Origin: Actinomycetales bacterium
Lineage (GTDB): Bacteria > Actinomycetota > Actinomycetes > Actinomycetales > Microbacteriaceae
DNA length: 62,570 bases
Direction: 5' to 3'
Assembly (NCBI GenBank): GCA_015655415.1
Contig: JAATFB010000077.1
Coordinates: forward strand, 1 to 62,570
The stretch's first letter is position 1, and the number at the start of each line of letters is the position of its first letter. This document shows positions 23,629 to 34,899 of this stretch, one piece after another. The notes beneath the pieces are model-generated. The model was not told the origin of the DNA. It saw nothing but the letters and a program-made list of their open reading frames with translations, and did not search any database. Position numbers and translations under genes: made by a program.

Positions 23629-24447
23629 GTGAACCGCACCGAGAGGCTGTACGCGCTGCGGGAGGAGCTGCGCCGTGCCGGTCCCCGCGGACGCACGGCC
23701 GAACGCCTGGCGGCGGACTTCGACGTGAGCGTGCGCACCGTCAAGAGGGACATCTCCGCCCTGCAGCAGGGCGGGTTCCCGGTGTGGGCGAGGCTCGGGA
23801 GAGTCGGAGGATACGTGGTGGACGCCTCGGCGACCCTGCCGCCTGTCAACATCACGGCGGCGGAGGCGTCCGGCCTGGCAGCGGCGCTGGCCGCCCATCG
23901 CGGGCAGCCGTTCGAGCGACAGGCCCGCGCGGCCCTCACGAAGATCCTCGCCGTCATGGACGAGCCCGCCCGCAGGCAGGCGGGTCGGCTCGCCGATCGG
24001 ATCTGGATCGACGACGCGGACGCCTCGACGCGAGGGCTCGCCACCCGTGGCGTGATCGAACAGGCGTTGCAGGAGCGCCGCGTGGTCTCCCTGCGCTATC
24101 GCGACGCGCAGGGGCGGGTGACCTCACGTCGCGTCGACCCGCAGGTGCTCGCCTCGGCCTCGGGGAGCTGGTACCTGGTCGCGCACTGCCGGCTCCGTGA
24201 GCGGTTGCGCTGGTTCCGCCTCGACCGCATCGAGCACGCGGCGCTGACGGCCGAGAGGGCCGAGGACCTTCCTGTCGAGGAGATCGGAACGCCACCGCAC
24301 ACGGCCGACTCCCTCAAGCACCTCATCCGGCCCGGGCGATCGGATGCCAGCCCGCCGCGCGCGCGCGGCATGCAGCCGCGGTCGTCCGCCGACGGGAAGC
24401 AGGACGCGGGAGGGGGACTCTCCGGCGCCGAGACCGACCGTCGGTGA
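23629..24447 (+). CDS. DeoR/YafY-type HTH regulator with WYL domain
   Basis: 272 residues. An N-terminal HTH_11 domain (RLAADFDVSVRTVKRDISAL, with the wing GRVGGYVV) is followed by the WYL fold: residues ~140-225 carry VSLRYRDAQGRVTSRRVDPQ, SWYLVAHCRLR and RWFRLDRIEHA. WYL domains sense ligands or nucleic acids. The GTG at 23629 follows GGAT; the tail past ~residue 235 is poorly conserved. It probably controls the divergent hydrolase. Confidence 0.88.
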   Translation: MNRTERLYALREELRRAGPRGRTAERLAADFDVSVRTVKRDISALQQGGFPVWARLGRVGGYVVDASATLPPVNITAAEASGLAAALAAHRGQPFERQARAALTKILAVMDEPARRQAGRLADRIWIDDADASTRGLATRGVIEQALQERRVVSLRYRDAQGRVTSRRVDPQVLASASGSWYLVAHCRLRERLRWFRLDRIEHAALTAERAEDLPVEEIGTPPHTADSLKHLIRPGRSDASPPRARGMQPRSSADGKQDAGGGLSGAETDRR

Positions 24448-24468
24448 GGTGCCGCGCGCCGATGACAC

Positions 24469-24496
24469 GTGGGCCGCCGCCGAGGCGGCGGCCCAC
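24469..24496 (+). terminator. Strong GC-rich hairpin after the WYL gene
   Basis: GTGGGCCGCCGCC and GGCGGCGGCCCAC are perfectly complementary over 13 bp with a 2-base loop, so the folded RNA would have a CGAG tetraloop. It lies 21 bp after the WYL stop. Confidence 0.65.
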
Positions 24497-24640
24497 CTTG
24501 CGCTGCGCGGCTGGTGACGGTGAAGCCCCGTCTGCCTCCGTGCGGGTGGCGAGTTGCCGCACAGTGGTGTGACCTTTGCGGCCGCGTCGGTTCTGACCGA
24601 TGATCGCCTTGCTGACAATCCGCAACCCTTGGAGGTCCTC

Positions 24641-25006
24641 GTGTCGGTGGCGTACTGGATCGTGGCCGGTCTGCTCGCGTTGTTCTACCTGTACTCGGGC
24701 GGCATGAAGGTGGTGCGCTCTAAGGAGCGGCTGCTCCCGATGATGGCCTGGGTGGACGGCACGCCCCTGGCTCTCGTGCGCACCATAGGCATTCTGGAGG
24801 TGCTCGGGGCGGCCGGTCTGATCCTGCCGCCGCTGACCGGCATCGCGCCGTGGCTGGCGCTCGCCGCCGCGATCGGCCTCGCCCTCGTGCAGGTCGGGGC
24901 CACGGCATTGCACCTCAGCCGCGGAGAGGTGAGGGTCATCGGACTGAACGTCGCATTGTTGGTCGTCGCGGCCGTGGCGATCTGGCTCTCCACCGTCTGG
25001 CTGTGA
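24641..25006 (+). CDS. DoxX-like membrane protein
   Basis: 121 residues with four membrane helices. The first contains YWIVAGLLALFYLYSGGMK and the second begins after a Pro-rich loop (LPMMAWVDG), then ILEVLGAAGLILPPLTG; this layout is the DoxX_2 family. DoxX proteins are associated with redox partners and oxidative-stress responses. The GTG at 24641 follows TTGGAGG. It stands alone upstream of the hsp20 gene. Confidence 0.88.
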   Translation: MSVAYWIVAGLLALFYLYSGGMKVVRSKERLLPMMAWVDGTPLALVRTIGILEVLGAAGLILPPLTGIAPWLALAAAIGLALVQVGATALHLSRGEVRVIGLNVALLVVAAVAIWLSTVWL

Positions 25007-25065
25007 TGCGGAAAGACCCGAAACTCGGGGAATAAAACGCGTACCCCATGCGTCACTCATGACGA

Positions 25066-25086
25066 ATCGAGTCCCCCAGACTCAAT
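25066..25086 (+). promoter_or_regulatory. HAIR-like HspR operator upstream of hsp20
   Basis: ATCGAGT (25066-25072), a 7-bp spacer, then ACTCAAT (25080-25086). The HspR consensus (HAIR) is CTTGAGT-N7-ACTCAAG: ten of the fourteen arm positions and the exact spacing fit. It is 16 bp before the hsp20 start, consistent with heat-shock repression. Confidence 0.55.
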
Positions 25087-25101
25087 GGTGAGAGGAGAGT
25101 G

Positions 25102-25602
25102 ATGATGATGCTGTTCGACACGATCCAGGAACTGGACCGGATCAGCTCGGGATTCTTCTCCGAGTTGTCCCGGGCGGCCTTCTCGACCACGCCGGTCAAC
25201 CTCTACCGGGAGGACGACCGCTACGTGCTGGAGGCCGACTTGCCGGGCTTCGACCCGAAGTCCATCGACGTGTCCGTCGATGGCGGATTGCTGACCATCA
25301 GAGCCGAGCGCACCGCCGAGTCCGAGGATCGCGGCGCCCGTTGGCTGCTACGTGAGCGCGGCGCTGCGAGCGTGGTGAGGCAGGTCGCGCTGGGCCAGGA
25401 CATCGACCTCGACGCGATCGCGGCCGACTATCGAGATGGCGTGCTGAAGGTCACGCTGCCGGTGAGAGCCGATGCGCTCCCGAGGAGGGTCGCGGTCGTC
25501 GAGGGCGCGGCGCCCGCGCGACAGCAGGCCATCGGCGAGGCGGGGTCCCCGGCGGGGGAGGCCGCCCCAAAAGCCGAGCCCGCGCATTCGGCCGTCTCCT
25601 GA
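25102..25602 (+). CDS. Small heat-shock protein, Hsp20/alpha-crystallin family
   Basis: 166 residues. The alpha-crystallin domain runs from about residue 34 to 125: YVLEADLPGFDPKSIDVSV, LLTIRAERT, and the C-terminal YRDGVLKVTLPV containing the A-x-x-x-G-V-L motif. An Ala/Glu/Pro-rich tail follows. These are ATP-independent holdase chaperones. The start is ambiguous among GTG 25099 and ATGs 25102-25108, all behind AGAGGAG. A HAIR-like element upstream suggests HspR control. Confidence 0.92.
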   Translation: MMMLFDTIQELDRISSGFFSELSRAAFSTTPVNLYREDDRYVLEADLPGFDPKSIDVSVDGGLLTIRAERTAESEDRGARWLLRERGAASVVRQVALGQDIDLDAIAADYRDGVLKVTLPVRADALPRRVAVVEGAAPARQQAIGEAGSPAGEAAPKAEPAHSAVS

Positions 25603-25612
25603 CCCACTGGGT

Positions 25613-25638
25613 GCCCAGGGCCCGCCGGGGCTCTGGGC
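25613..25638 (+). terminator. Hairpin after hsp20
   Basis: GCCCAGGGCCC (25613-25623) and GGGCTCTGGGC (25628-25638) form an 11-bp stem with one G-U pair and a GCCG loop, 11 bp after the hsp20 stop codon. Confidence 0.6.
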
Positions 25639-25699
25639 GCCGTCTGCGCGGGAACGTCACAGTCCGTGGGCGTGGTCGCCTGAAGGGCCGGGTGGCGTG

Positions 25700-26365
25700 A
25701 TGGATGCCATCGAGCTGCTCAACAACACCACGACGATCGAGTCGGCGAATGAGGCGGCCCCTGTGGTCGACGACCTGGCAGGGGTGCGGGATCTCTACCT
25801 GTCGGCGCCCCCGATGGACGGGGAGCGGCAGAACACCGGGCTCGAGCCCGGAACCCCGGCACCCGATTTCGCGTTGCCCGACTCGAGCGGGACGCTCGTG
25901 CGCCTGTCCGACCTGCGCGGGACTCCCGTCGCACTGGTCTTCTATCCGCTGGACTGGAGCCCCGGGTGCAGTGTGCAGCTGGAGCTCTATCAGCAGGAGA
26001 TCGAGGAGTTCACCTCCAGAGGCGTCCAGCTGCTCGGCATCTCGGTGGACTCCATCTACAGCCACGGCGCATGGGCGGCGGTGCGAGGGATCCGCTACCC
26101 GTTGCTCAGCGATTTCCAGCCCAGGGGTGCCACCGCCGCCGCGTACGACGTCTGGCGGGAGGACGACGGGCACAGCGAGCGTGCCGTGTACCTGATCGAC
26201 GCGGACGGCGTCATCCGCTGGCGGCACGTCTCGAAGAGATTGAAGGAGCTGCCCGACTTCGACGAGCTCGTCGCGGCGCTCGACCTCATCGCCCTGCCTG
26301 AGACGAGGCCGCGGCACGACGAGGACGGGATCAAGGACGAGGACAGGATCAAGGAGGAATCATGA
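25700..26365 (+). CDS. Redoxin-domain peroxiredoxin-like protein (AhpC/TSA-like)
   Basis: 221 residues. Residues ~50-200 form a thioredoxin-like peroxiredoxin domain: APDFALPDSSG, FYPLDWSPGCSVQLELYQ with Cys 90 as the likely peroxidatic residue, LLGISVDS, RYPLLSDF and AVYLIDADGVIRW. The N-terminal 45 residues are unassigned. It reduces peroxides using thiol partners. The stop overlaps the start of a glutaredoxin-like gene (ATGA), followed by thioredoxin, so electron donors are co-encoded. Confidence 0.88.
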   Translation: MDAIELLNNTTTIESANEAAPVVDDLAGVRDLYLSAPPMDGERQNTGLEPGTPAPDFALPDSSGTLVRLSDLRGTPVALVFYPLDWSPGCSVQLELYQQEIEEFTSRGVQLLGISVDSIYSHGAWAAVRGIRYPLLSDFQPRGATAAAYDVWREDDGHSERAVYLIDADGVIRWRHVSKRLKELPDFDELVAALDLIALPETRPRHDEDGIKDEDRIKEES

Positions 26366-26661
26366 CACTCTGGGATGTCGCGTCACCGCGTATCGGCGCG
26401 TCGGTGCAGACGGTCCCGGTGGCGATCTACGGCAACCGCTGGTGCGGAATCACGCAACTGATCCGGCGCGCTCTGGCCCGCGCCGGGGTCGACTACGAGT
26501 ACGTCGACCTCGATGACAATCCCGCCATCTATGACCGCCTTGTGGCGCTGACCGGCGGCCGGCTGCGCACGCCCGTCGTCCACATCGGCGGAGAATGGCT
26601 CATGGAGCCGAGCCTCCGGCAGGTGCAGGCGGCGCTCGCACGACACGGGATCTGGCTGTGA
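26362..26661 (+). CDS. Glutaredoxin/mycoredoxin-like protein with CGIT active site
   Basis: 99 residues. The thioredoxin-fold start AIYGNRWCGITQLIRRAL places Cys 28 at the active site; position 31 is Thr, so it is a monothiol (CxxT) variant of the CxxC redoxins. The cis-Pro segment is TPVVHIGGEWLM. Mycoredoxins use mycothiol in actinobacteria; here a mixed disulfide mechanism is inferred. It overlaps both neighbours by 4 bp, as the middle of a redox operon. Confidence 0.85.
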   Translation: MTLWDVASPRIGASVQTVPVAIYGNRWCGITQLIRRALARAGVDYEYVDLDDNPAIYDRLVALTGGRLRTPVVHIGGEWLMEPSLRQVQAALARHGIWL

Positions 26662-27092
26662 GCGTCATCGTCTGCCCGCGCTGCGGCGCCAAGAACCGGG
26701 TGCCGGCGGCGCGAAGGGGCAAGGTGCGGTGCGCGCGCTGCCACACCGACCTGCCCTGGCTGATCGACGCCGACGACACCACATTCGACGACGCGGTGCG
26801 GCTGGCGACGCTGCCCGTGCTCGTCGACATCTGGGCTCCGTGGTGCGGCCCGTGTCGACAGATAGCACCCGTCGTGGAGCGGCTCTCCCGGGACCTCGCG
26901 GGACGGCTGAAGGTCGTGAGGGTGAACGCCGACCAGGCTCCCGGCGTCTCGCAGCGGCATGGGGTGACCGGCATCCCGACGCTTCTGCTCTACCGCGACG
27001 GGACCGAGGCGGACCGCGTGGTTGGCGCCCTGCCCGAGGCCAGGCTACGGGAGTGGGTGGAGCGGGCGATCGCCGAAGCCGCCGTCGGATGA
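26658..27092 (+). CDS. trxC: Thioredoxin with N-terminal zinc ribbon (Trx2/TrxC type)
   Basis: 144 residues. CPRC (6-9) and CARC (25-28) form the zinc ribbon typical of Trx2; the active site WCGPC is at about residues 62-66, cis-Pro follows in GIPTLLLY. The GTG at 26658 overlaps the previous stop (GTGA). As the last gene of the redoxin/CGIT/Trx operon it probably supplies electrons to the peroxiredoxin. Confidence 0.9.
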   Translation: MSVIVCPRCGAKNRVPAARRGKVRCARCHTDLPWLIDADDTTFDDAVRLATLPVLVDIWAPWCGPCRQIAPVVERLSRDLAGRLKVVRVNADQAPGVSQRHGVTGIPTLLLYRDGTEADRVVGALPEARLREWVERAIAEAAVG

Positions 27093-27156
27093 CCGCGCCC
27101 GGCGCCCCTTTCGCGCTTCGACGCCACACGCAGCGTGCGACCGCGTGGCCCCCGGG

Positions 27157-27750
27157 TCATTCCTCGTCATCGGGGTGAGCGGCCAGATATCTCTCGATGC
27201 GACGATCGGGTATCAGCCAGATCACCGCCACCGCGATGTAGGGCAGAAGGCCCAGCCAGGGAGCGATGACGGCCAGGCCGATGCCCGCGGCGTACAGCAC
27301 CGGGGAGAGCCAGCCCTTGACGTCGCGGCCGATGGCCTCGCGCAGCCGCCCGCCGTCCGGGCCACGAGAGAGGACGGCCTGCAGGATGGAGTAGGCGACC
27401 GCGGCCGCCAGCAGGTTGATCCCATAGACGACGGTCGGCGCGGTCGCGACCCGCGTCTCCGTGAGCCACGCCGTGGTGAAGGGGTAGAGCGACAGCCAGA
27501 ACAGCAGGTGCAGGTTCGCCCACAGTGCCGCACCGTTCACCCGAGGGTGCATCTGGAACAGGTGGTGATGGTTGTTCCAGTAGATGCCGATGTAGATGAA
27601 GCTCAGCAGATAGGTGAGCAGTCCGAGGCCGGACGTGCGGAAGAGGGAGTGGAACGTCTCGCCATGCGGCACGGCCAGACCGAGCACCATCACCGTGATG
27701 ATGATCGCGAGGACGCCGTCGCTGAAGGCCTCCAGTCGCGACGATCTCAC
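27157..27750 (-). CDS. TMEM175-family potassium channel
   Basis: 197 residues, six hydrophobic segments. The signature RLEAFSDGVLAIIITVMVL contains the FSD motif of bacterial TMEM175 channels, with an HHH loop (WNNHHHLFQM) after the second helix. The group forms K+-permeable tetramers. The GTG at 27750 has a GAGAGAGG ribosome-binding site eight bases upstream; an ATG at 27792 is possible. It is convergent with the thioredoxin gene. Confidence 0.9.
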   Translation of the reverse strand: MRSSRLEAFSDGVLAIIITVMVLGLAVPHGETFHSLFRTSGLGLLTYLLSFIYIGIYWNNHHHLFQMHPRVNGAALWANLHLLFWLSLYPFTTAWLTETRVATAPTVVYGINLLAAAVAYSILQAVLSRGPDGGRLREAIGRDVKGWLSPVLYAAGIGLAVIAPWLGLLPYIAVAVIWLIPDRRIERYLAAHPDDEE

Positions 27751-27928
27751 CGCGGCCCCCTCTCTCCCAGGACTCGCCTCGGACCGAGGCACCCACGAGA
27801 ACGAGCGACTCTCGTCTCGACCGACGACACGCTGACACCCAAGCCTACGCTTCGCAGAATACGACCCGACGGCACGCCTCCGTTATCCTCGGGTCGTTCC
27901 CGAATGGCATGAGAGGGAGGCGGCAGCC

Positions 27929-28507
27929 GTGTCACTGGCAGAGCTCGCGATGACCCCGCTCGGTTGGCTGCTCCGCGGCCGGCGCGCCGGGCCGATGCGC
28001 AGCGTGAGACTCGTGCCTGCGCTCGAGACCAGCGGCACGCTGAGCGTCTCCTCCCCGTCCTTCGGCGACGGAGAATCCATTCCCCGGCGCCACTGCGCCG
28101 CACCCAGAGGTCAGAACCTCTCGCCCGGACTCGAGGTCCGCGGCGTTCCCAGCGGCACCCGTCGGATGCTGCTCATCATCGAGGACGTGGACGTCCCGCT
28201 GCCACGCCCTCTCATCCACACCATCGCGCTGTTCGATCCCGGTCCCGGCGGCACGGTCGCCCTCGTCGAAGGCGCGCTCACGGCGGGGAACCTCGCCGTG
28301 AGCTACGTGCCGGCGTCTCGGGGCCGTGTCGGCTACCAGGGACCGCTTCCCCTGCCCGGTCACGGGGTTCACCACTACGGATTCCACGTCTACGCGCTCG
28401 ATGTCGGTCCAGACCTCTCCGGATTCGCCGGTCTCGACTACCTGCTCGTGCGCCTGGCCGGTCATGTGCTCGCCTCGGGAACCCTGGTGGGCACTCGGCG
28501 CGCCTGA
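27929..28507 (+). CDS. YbhB/YbcL-type PEBP family protein
   Basis: 192 residues. LSPGLEVRGVPSGTRRMLL and IIEDVDVPLPRP match the PEBP ligand-pocket motif (usual DPDxP; here DVDVP), then YQGPLPLPGHGVHHYGFHVYAL matches the conserved GP-PP-GxHHY block. PEBP proteins bind anionic lipid-like ligands; bacterial functions are unclear. The GTG at 27929 follows GAGAGGGAGG. Confidence 0.88.
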   Translation: MSLAELAMTPLGWLLRGRRAGPMRSVRLVPALETSGTLSVSSPSFGDGESIPRRHCAAPRGQNLSPGLEVRGVPSGTRRMLLIIEDVDVPLPRPLIHTIALFDPGPGGTVALVEGALTAGNLAVSYVPASRGRVGYQGPLPLPGHGVHHYGFHVYALDVGPDLSGFAGLDYLLVRLAGHVLASGTLVGTRRA

Positions 28508-28587
28508 GCGCTCACGCCGCCTCCGGCCCGATGTGAACGATGTGTGACATCGGCCCGATCCCGGTGACGGCGTGCGTATCGTGGAGC

Positions 28588-30036
28588 ATGACGCCTTCGA
28601 ACGAGCCGACCTCCTCATGGAGCGGCGCCGTGGCCGGGACCGCGAGGGGCTCCGCCGCGCCGCAGATCCGCACCCTCGGCGAGCTGAGGGCCGCAGGACA
28701 CGTGGTGAAGACCCTGCGCACCGAGGTGCGCGACAACCTGCTCGCCAAGCTGCGCGCCGGCGAAGACCCGTGGCCGGGCGTGCACGGATTCGAGACCACG
28801 GTCATCCCGCAGCTGGAGCGGGCCCTGATCGCCGGGCACGACATCGTGCTCCTGGGCGAGCGTGGGCAGGGCAAGACCCGCCTGCTGCGCACGATCGGCG
28901 GCCTGCTCGACGAGTGGACGCCGGTGATCGACGGGTCCGAGCTGGGCGAGCACCCGTACCAGCCCATCACGCACGTCTCCATCCGGCGTGCAGCCGAGCT
29001 CGGTGACGATCTGCCCGTGGCCTGGCGGCACCGCAGCGAACGATACGTGGAGAAGCTCGCCACGCCCGACACCTCCGTCGCCGACCTGATCGGCGACGTC
29101 GACCCCATGAAGGTTGCGGAGGGGCGGTCATTGGGCGACCCGGAGACGATCCACTTCGGTCTCATCCCGCGCAGTCACCGCGGCATCGTCGCCATCAACG
29201 AGCTGCCCGACCTGGCCGAGCGCATCCAGGTGTCGATGCTGAACGTGATGGAGGAGCGCGACATCCAGATCAGGGGCTACGTGCTGCGTCTTCCCCTCGA
29301 CGTGCTCGTCGTCGCCAGCGCGAACCCGGAGGACTACACGAACCGCGGCCGCATCATCACCCCGCTCAAGGACCGCTTCGGCGCCGAGATACGCACCCAT
29401 TACCCGCGGGAGCTGGATGCGGAGATCGCCGTGATCGAGCAGGAGGCGGACCTCGTTGCGGAGGTTCCCCGGCACCTCATCGAGATCCTGGCCCGTTTCA
29501 CCCGCAACCTCCGGGAGTCGAGCTCGATCGACCAGCGCAGTGGCGTCAGCGCCCGGTTCGCGATCGCCGGCGCCGAGACGATCGCGGCCGCCGCCCTCCA
29601 TCGCGCCACCGCCCGGGGCGAGTCGGACGCCGTCGCGCGGCCCGTCGACCTCACCACGGCGGTGGACGTGCTCGGCGGGAAGATCGAGTTCGAGACGGGG
29701 GAGCAGGGCCGCGAGTCCGAGGTGCTCACCCATCTGCTGCGCACCGCGACCGCCGACACCGTGCGCGCACGGTTCCGCGGCATCGACTTCGGGCCGCTCG
29801 TCACGGCGATCGAGGACGGCGCCATGGTGTCCACCGGTGAGCGGGTGACCGCGGCCGAGTTCCTGGACGGCCTTCCGATGCTCGGCGAGTCCCCCCTCTA
29901 TGACGAGGTCGCGGAGCGAGCGGACGCGCACAGCGACGGAGAACGGGCCGCCGCGGTCGAGCTGGCGCTCGAGGGCCTCTATCTGGCCCGCAAGGTCGGC
30001 AAGGACACAGACGGGAACGAGACGGTCTATGGCTGA
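28588..30036 (+). CDS. AAA+ ATPase, magnesium-chelatase (ChlI/BchI-like) subunit type
   Basis: 482 residues. Walker A GERGQGKT lies near residue 91, Walker B and the helix-2 insert are in RGIVAINELPDLAERIQVSMLN, sensor 1 in VVASANPEDYTNRGRI and the sensor-2 helical region near DFGPLVTAIEDG. This is the MoxR/ChlI branch of AAA+ proteins. Its stop overlaps the start of a large vWA gene by 8 bp. No tetrapyrrole genes are in the window, so a different protein-remodelling role is likely; target unknown. Confidence 0.88.
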   Translation: MTPSNEPTSSWSGAVAGTARGSAAPQIRTLGELRAAGHVVKTLRTEVRDNLLAKLRAGEDPWPGVHGFETTVIPQLERALIAGHDIVLLGERGQGKTRLLRTIGGLLDEWTPVIDGSELGEHPYQPITHVSIRRAAELGDDLPVAWRHRSERYVEKLATPDTSVADLIGDVDPMKVAEGRSLGDPETIHFGLIPRSHRGIVAINELPDLAERIQVSMLNVMEERDIQIRGYVLRLPLDVLVVASANPEDYTNRGRIITPLKDRFGAEIRTHYPRELDAEIAVIEQEADLVAEVPRHLIEILARFTRNLRESSSIDQRSGVSARFAIAGAETIAAAALHRATARGESDAVARPVDLTTAVDVLGGKIEFETGEQGRESEVLTHLLRTATADTVRARFRGIDFGPLVTAIEDGAMVSTGERVTAAEFLDGLPMLGESPLYDEVAERADAHSDGERAAAVELALEGLYLARKVGKDTDGNETVYG

Positions 30037-32083
30037 GCGGGCGCGCGGCCGACCGGTGAGCCGGTTCCGCCGGTACGAGGGCGGCGACCCGCTGGCCCCC
30101 CCTGTCGACGTGGCCGAGGCGCTGGACGCGATCGGCGAGGACGTGATGGCCGGATACTCCCCGGAGCGCGCGCTGAACGAGTTCCTGCGTCGTGGCGGTC
30201 GCGATCAGCTCGGGCTGGACGATCTGTCGCGGCGGGTTGCGGAGCGACGCCGGGATCTCGTGCGCCGCCACAACCTCTCCGGCACGTTGCAGGACGTCCG
30301 CGCGCTCCTCGACCACGCGGTGCTGGAGGAGCGCAAGCAGCTCGCCCGCGACGTGGACATGGACGAGACGGACCGCTCCTTCGCGCAGATGCGACTGCAG
30401 AGCCTGCCCGCCTCGACGTCCGCGGCGGTGAACGACCTGACCGACTACGACTGGCGCTCCACGCAGGCGCGCGCCGACTACCAGAAGATCAAGGACATGC
30501 TCGGCCAGGAGCTGCTCGGTCAACGCTTCGACGGGATGAGACAGACCCTGCAGAACGTCACCGACGACGACAGACGCTCGGTGAACGAGATGCTCTCCGA
30601 CCTCAATGAGCTGCTCGGACGGCACCGCCGCGGGGAGGACACGGCCGAGGACTTCGCCGCGTTCATGGCCAAGCACGGTCAGTACTTCCCGGAGAGCCCG
30701 CAGAATGTCGACGAGCTGGTCGACGCGCTCGCCGCGCGCTCCGCCGCGGCCCAGCGGATGCTCAACTCCATGACGCAGGAGCAGCGGCGCGAGCTGATGG
30801 AGCTCTCCGCTCAGGCGTTCGGATCGCCGCAGCTCATGGGCCAGCTCGCCGATCTCGACGAGAACCTGCAGGCGCTGCGCCCGGGGGAGGACTGGACCGG
30901 CTCGGAGGGATTCGAGGGCGACGAGCCGCTCGGGCTCGCGGAGGGCGCGGGCGTGCTGTCGGATCTCGCCGACCTCGACGAGCTCGCCGAGCAGCTCTCG
31001 CAGGGCTACGACGGCGCACGGCTGGATGACATCGACCTCGACATGCTGGCGCGCCAGCTTGGCGAGGAGGCCGCGGTGGACGCGCGCACGCTCCGCGAGC
31101 TGGAACAGGCGCTGCGCCGAAGCGACACGTTCCGTCGCGACTCGCACGGAGACCTGCGGCTGACGCCGAAGGCCATGCGTCAGCTCGGTCAGTCGCTGCT
31201 GCGAGACATCGCAGAGCGGGTCTCGCGGCACACCGGGGGGCGAGACGTGCGCCTCGCCGGCGCCGCGGGTGAGGCATCCGGGGGGACCAGGGTGTGGGAG
31301 TTCGGCAGCACTGAGCCGTGGGACATACCGCGCACCGTGCTGAACGGAGTGCTGCGGCGTGCGGCGGGCGGGCCCGGTGCGGGGGCCGGCAGGACTATCG
31401 AGCTCGAGGACATAGAGGTGTCCGAGACCGAGGCGCGCACCCAGGCCGCGGTCGCGCTGCTCGTGGACACCTCGTTCTCGATGGCGATGGACGGGCGCTG
31501 GGTGCCGATGAAACGTACAGCGCTGGCCCTGCACACGTTGATCCGCACCCGCTTCCGGGACGACCGCCTGGAGCTCATCGGATTCAGCCGAAACGCCCAG
31601 GTGATGGAGATCGAGGAGCTCACCGGTCTCGACGCCATGTGGGACAAGGGCACCAACCTGCACCACGCCCTGCTGCTGGCCAACCGACACTTCCGTCGTC
31701 ACCCGGGCGCGCAGCCGGTGCTCCTGGTGGTCACGGACGGAGAGCCCACCTCGCATCTGGACGCGGACGGCTCGGTTCGCTTCGCATACCCGCCGCATCC
31801 GGTCACGATCGCGCACACCGTCGACGAGCTCGACGTCTCGCAGCGCCTCGGCGCCCAGATCACGATCTTCCGGCTCGGATCCGACCCTGGCCTGGCACGC
31901 TTCGTCGACTCTCTGGCGCGCCGCGTCGGCGGACGGGTGGTCGCCCCGGAGCTCGACGATCTGGGCGTGGCCGTTGTGGACAGCTACCTGGGGTCGCGCC
32001 GCGCGCGGCCGGGTCAGGCGGCAGACGGGCTCGGCGGGCTCGGCGGCTGGGCCTCCGGGCGAGGCTTCTGGGTCGACCCGTGA
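30029..32083 (+). CDS. Large vWA-domain protein (ChlD/CoxE-like partner of the AAA+ ATPase)
   Basis: 684 residues. The N-terminal ~450 residues are acidic and helical with no known domain (QDVRALLDHAVLEERKQLA; many LxDL repeats). The vWA domain starts near residue 475: the MIDAS DTSFS is at ~480, GTNLHHAL supplies the Thr, and VTDGEPTSH the Asp. Its 5' end overlaps the AAA+ gene by 8 bp, so the proteins are made together; the vWA MIDAS normally binds the partner or client. A strong hairpin follows. Confidence 0.88.
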   Translation: MAERARGRPVSRFRRYEGGDPLAPPVDVAEALDAIGEDVMAGYSPERALNEFLRRGGRDQLGLDDLSRRVAERRRDLVRRHNLSGTLQDVRALLDHAVLEERKQLARDVDMDETDRSFAQMRLQSLPASTSAAVNDLTDYDWRSTQARADYQKIKDMLGQELLGQRFDGMRQTLQNVTDDDRRSVNEMLSDLNELLGRHRRGEDTAEDFAAFMAKHGQYFPESPQNVDELVDALAARSAAAQRMLNSMTQEQRRELMELSAQAFGSPQLMGQLADLDENLQALRPGEDWTGSEGFEGDEPLGLAEGAGVLSDLADLDELAEQLSQGYDGARLDDIDLDMLARQLGEEAAVDARTLRELEQALRRSDTFRRDSHGDLRLTPKAMRQLGQSLLRDIAERVSRHTGGRDVRLAGAAGEASGGTRVWEFGSTEPWDIPRTVLNGVLRRAAGGPGAGAGRTIELEDIEVSETEARTQAAVALLVDTSFSMAMDGRWVPMKRTALALHTLIRTRFRDDRLELIGFSRNAQVMEIEELTGLDAMWDKGTNLHHALLLANRHFRRHPGAQPVLLVVTDGEPTSHLDADGSVRFAYPPHPVTIAHTVDELDVSQRLGAQITIFRLGSDPGLARFVDSLARRVGGRVVAPELDDLGVAVVDSYLGSRRARPGQAADGLGGLGGWASGRGFWVDP

Positions 32084-32253
32084 TCGGCGGGGCCATCGGG
32101 ACGACCTGCCACACCGCCGCCGTGCCGGCAGCTCCATCACGGTAGCGCCGGCCGAGCGGCCTTCGATAGTCTCGGGGACGCGGGGCATCCGCGCCGACGA
32201 TCCCACGAGCCCGGGGCGGGCCGTCGACGACAGCGCGGATGCCCGCACAACCC

Positions 32254-32292
32254 CTCGCACGCCGAGACGATCGCGGCGTCTCGGGGTGCGAG
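32254..32292. terminator. Bidirectional hairpin between vWA and Clp genes
   Basis: Arms CTCGCAC-g-CCGAGACG (32254-32269) and CGTCTCGG-g-GTGCGAG (32277-32292) make a 15-bp stem with one G/G mismatch and a 7-base loop. The two genes converge here. Confidence 0.7.
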
Positions 32293-32308
32293 TCGCCTCC
32301 TGAGGCCG

Positions 32309-34879
<2,571 letters not shown>

Positions 34880-34899
34880 CTCGGTGAACCGCGCTCAAG

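Noticed and set aside
22512-24200. 562-codon plus-strand frame across the SWIM, hydrolase and WYL genes
   Set aside because: It covers three well-supported genes in other frames and has no recognisable domain.
29801-32260. 819-codon minus-strand frame opposite the vWA gene
   Set aside because: No domain, Arg/Val/His-rich composition, and the plus strand has a complete vWA protein.
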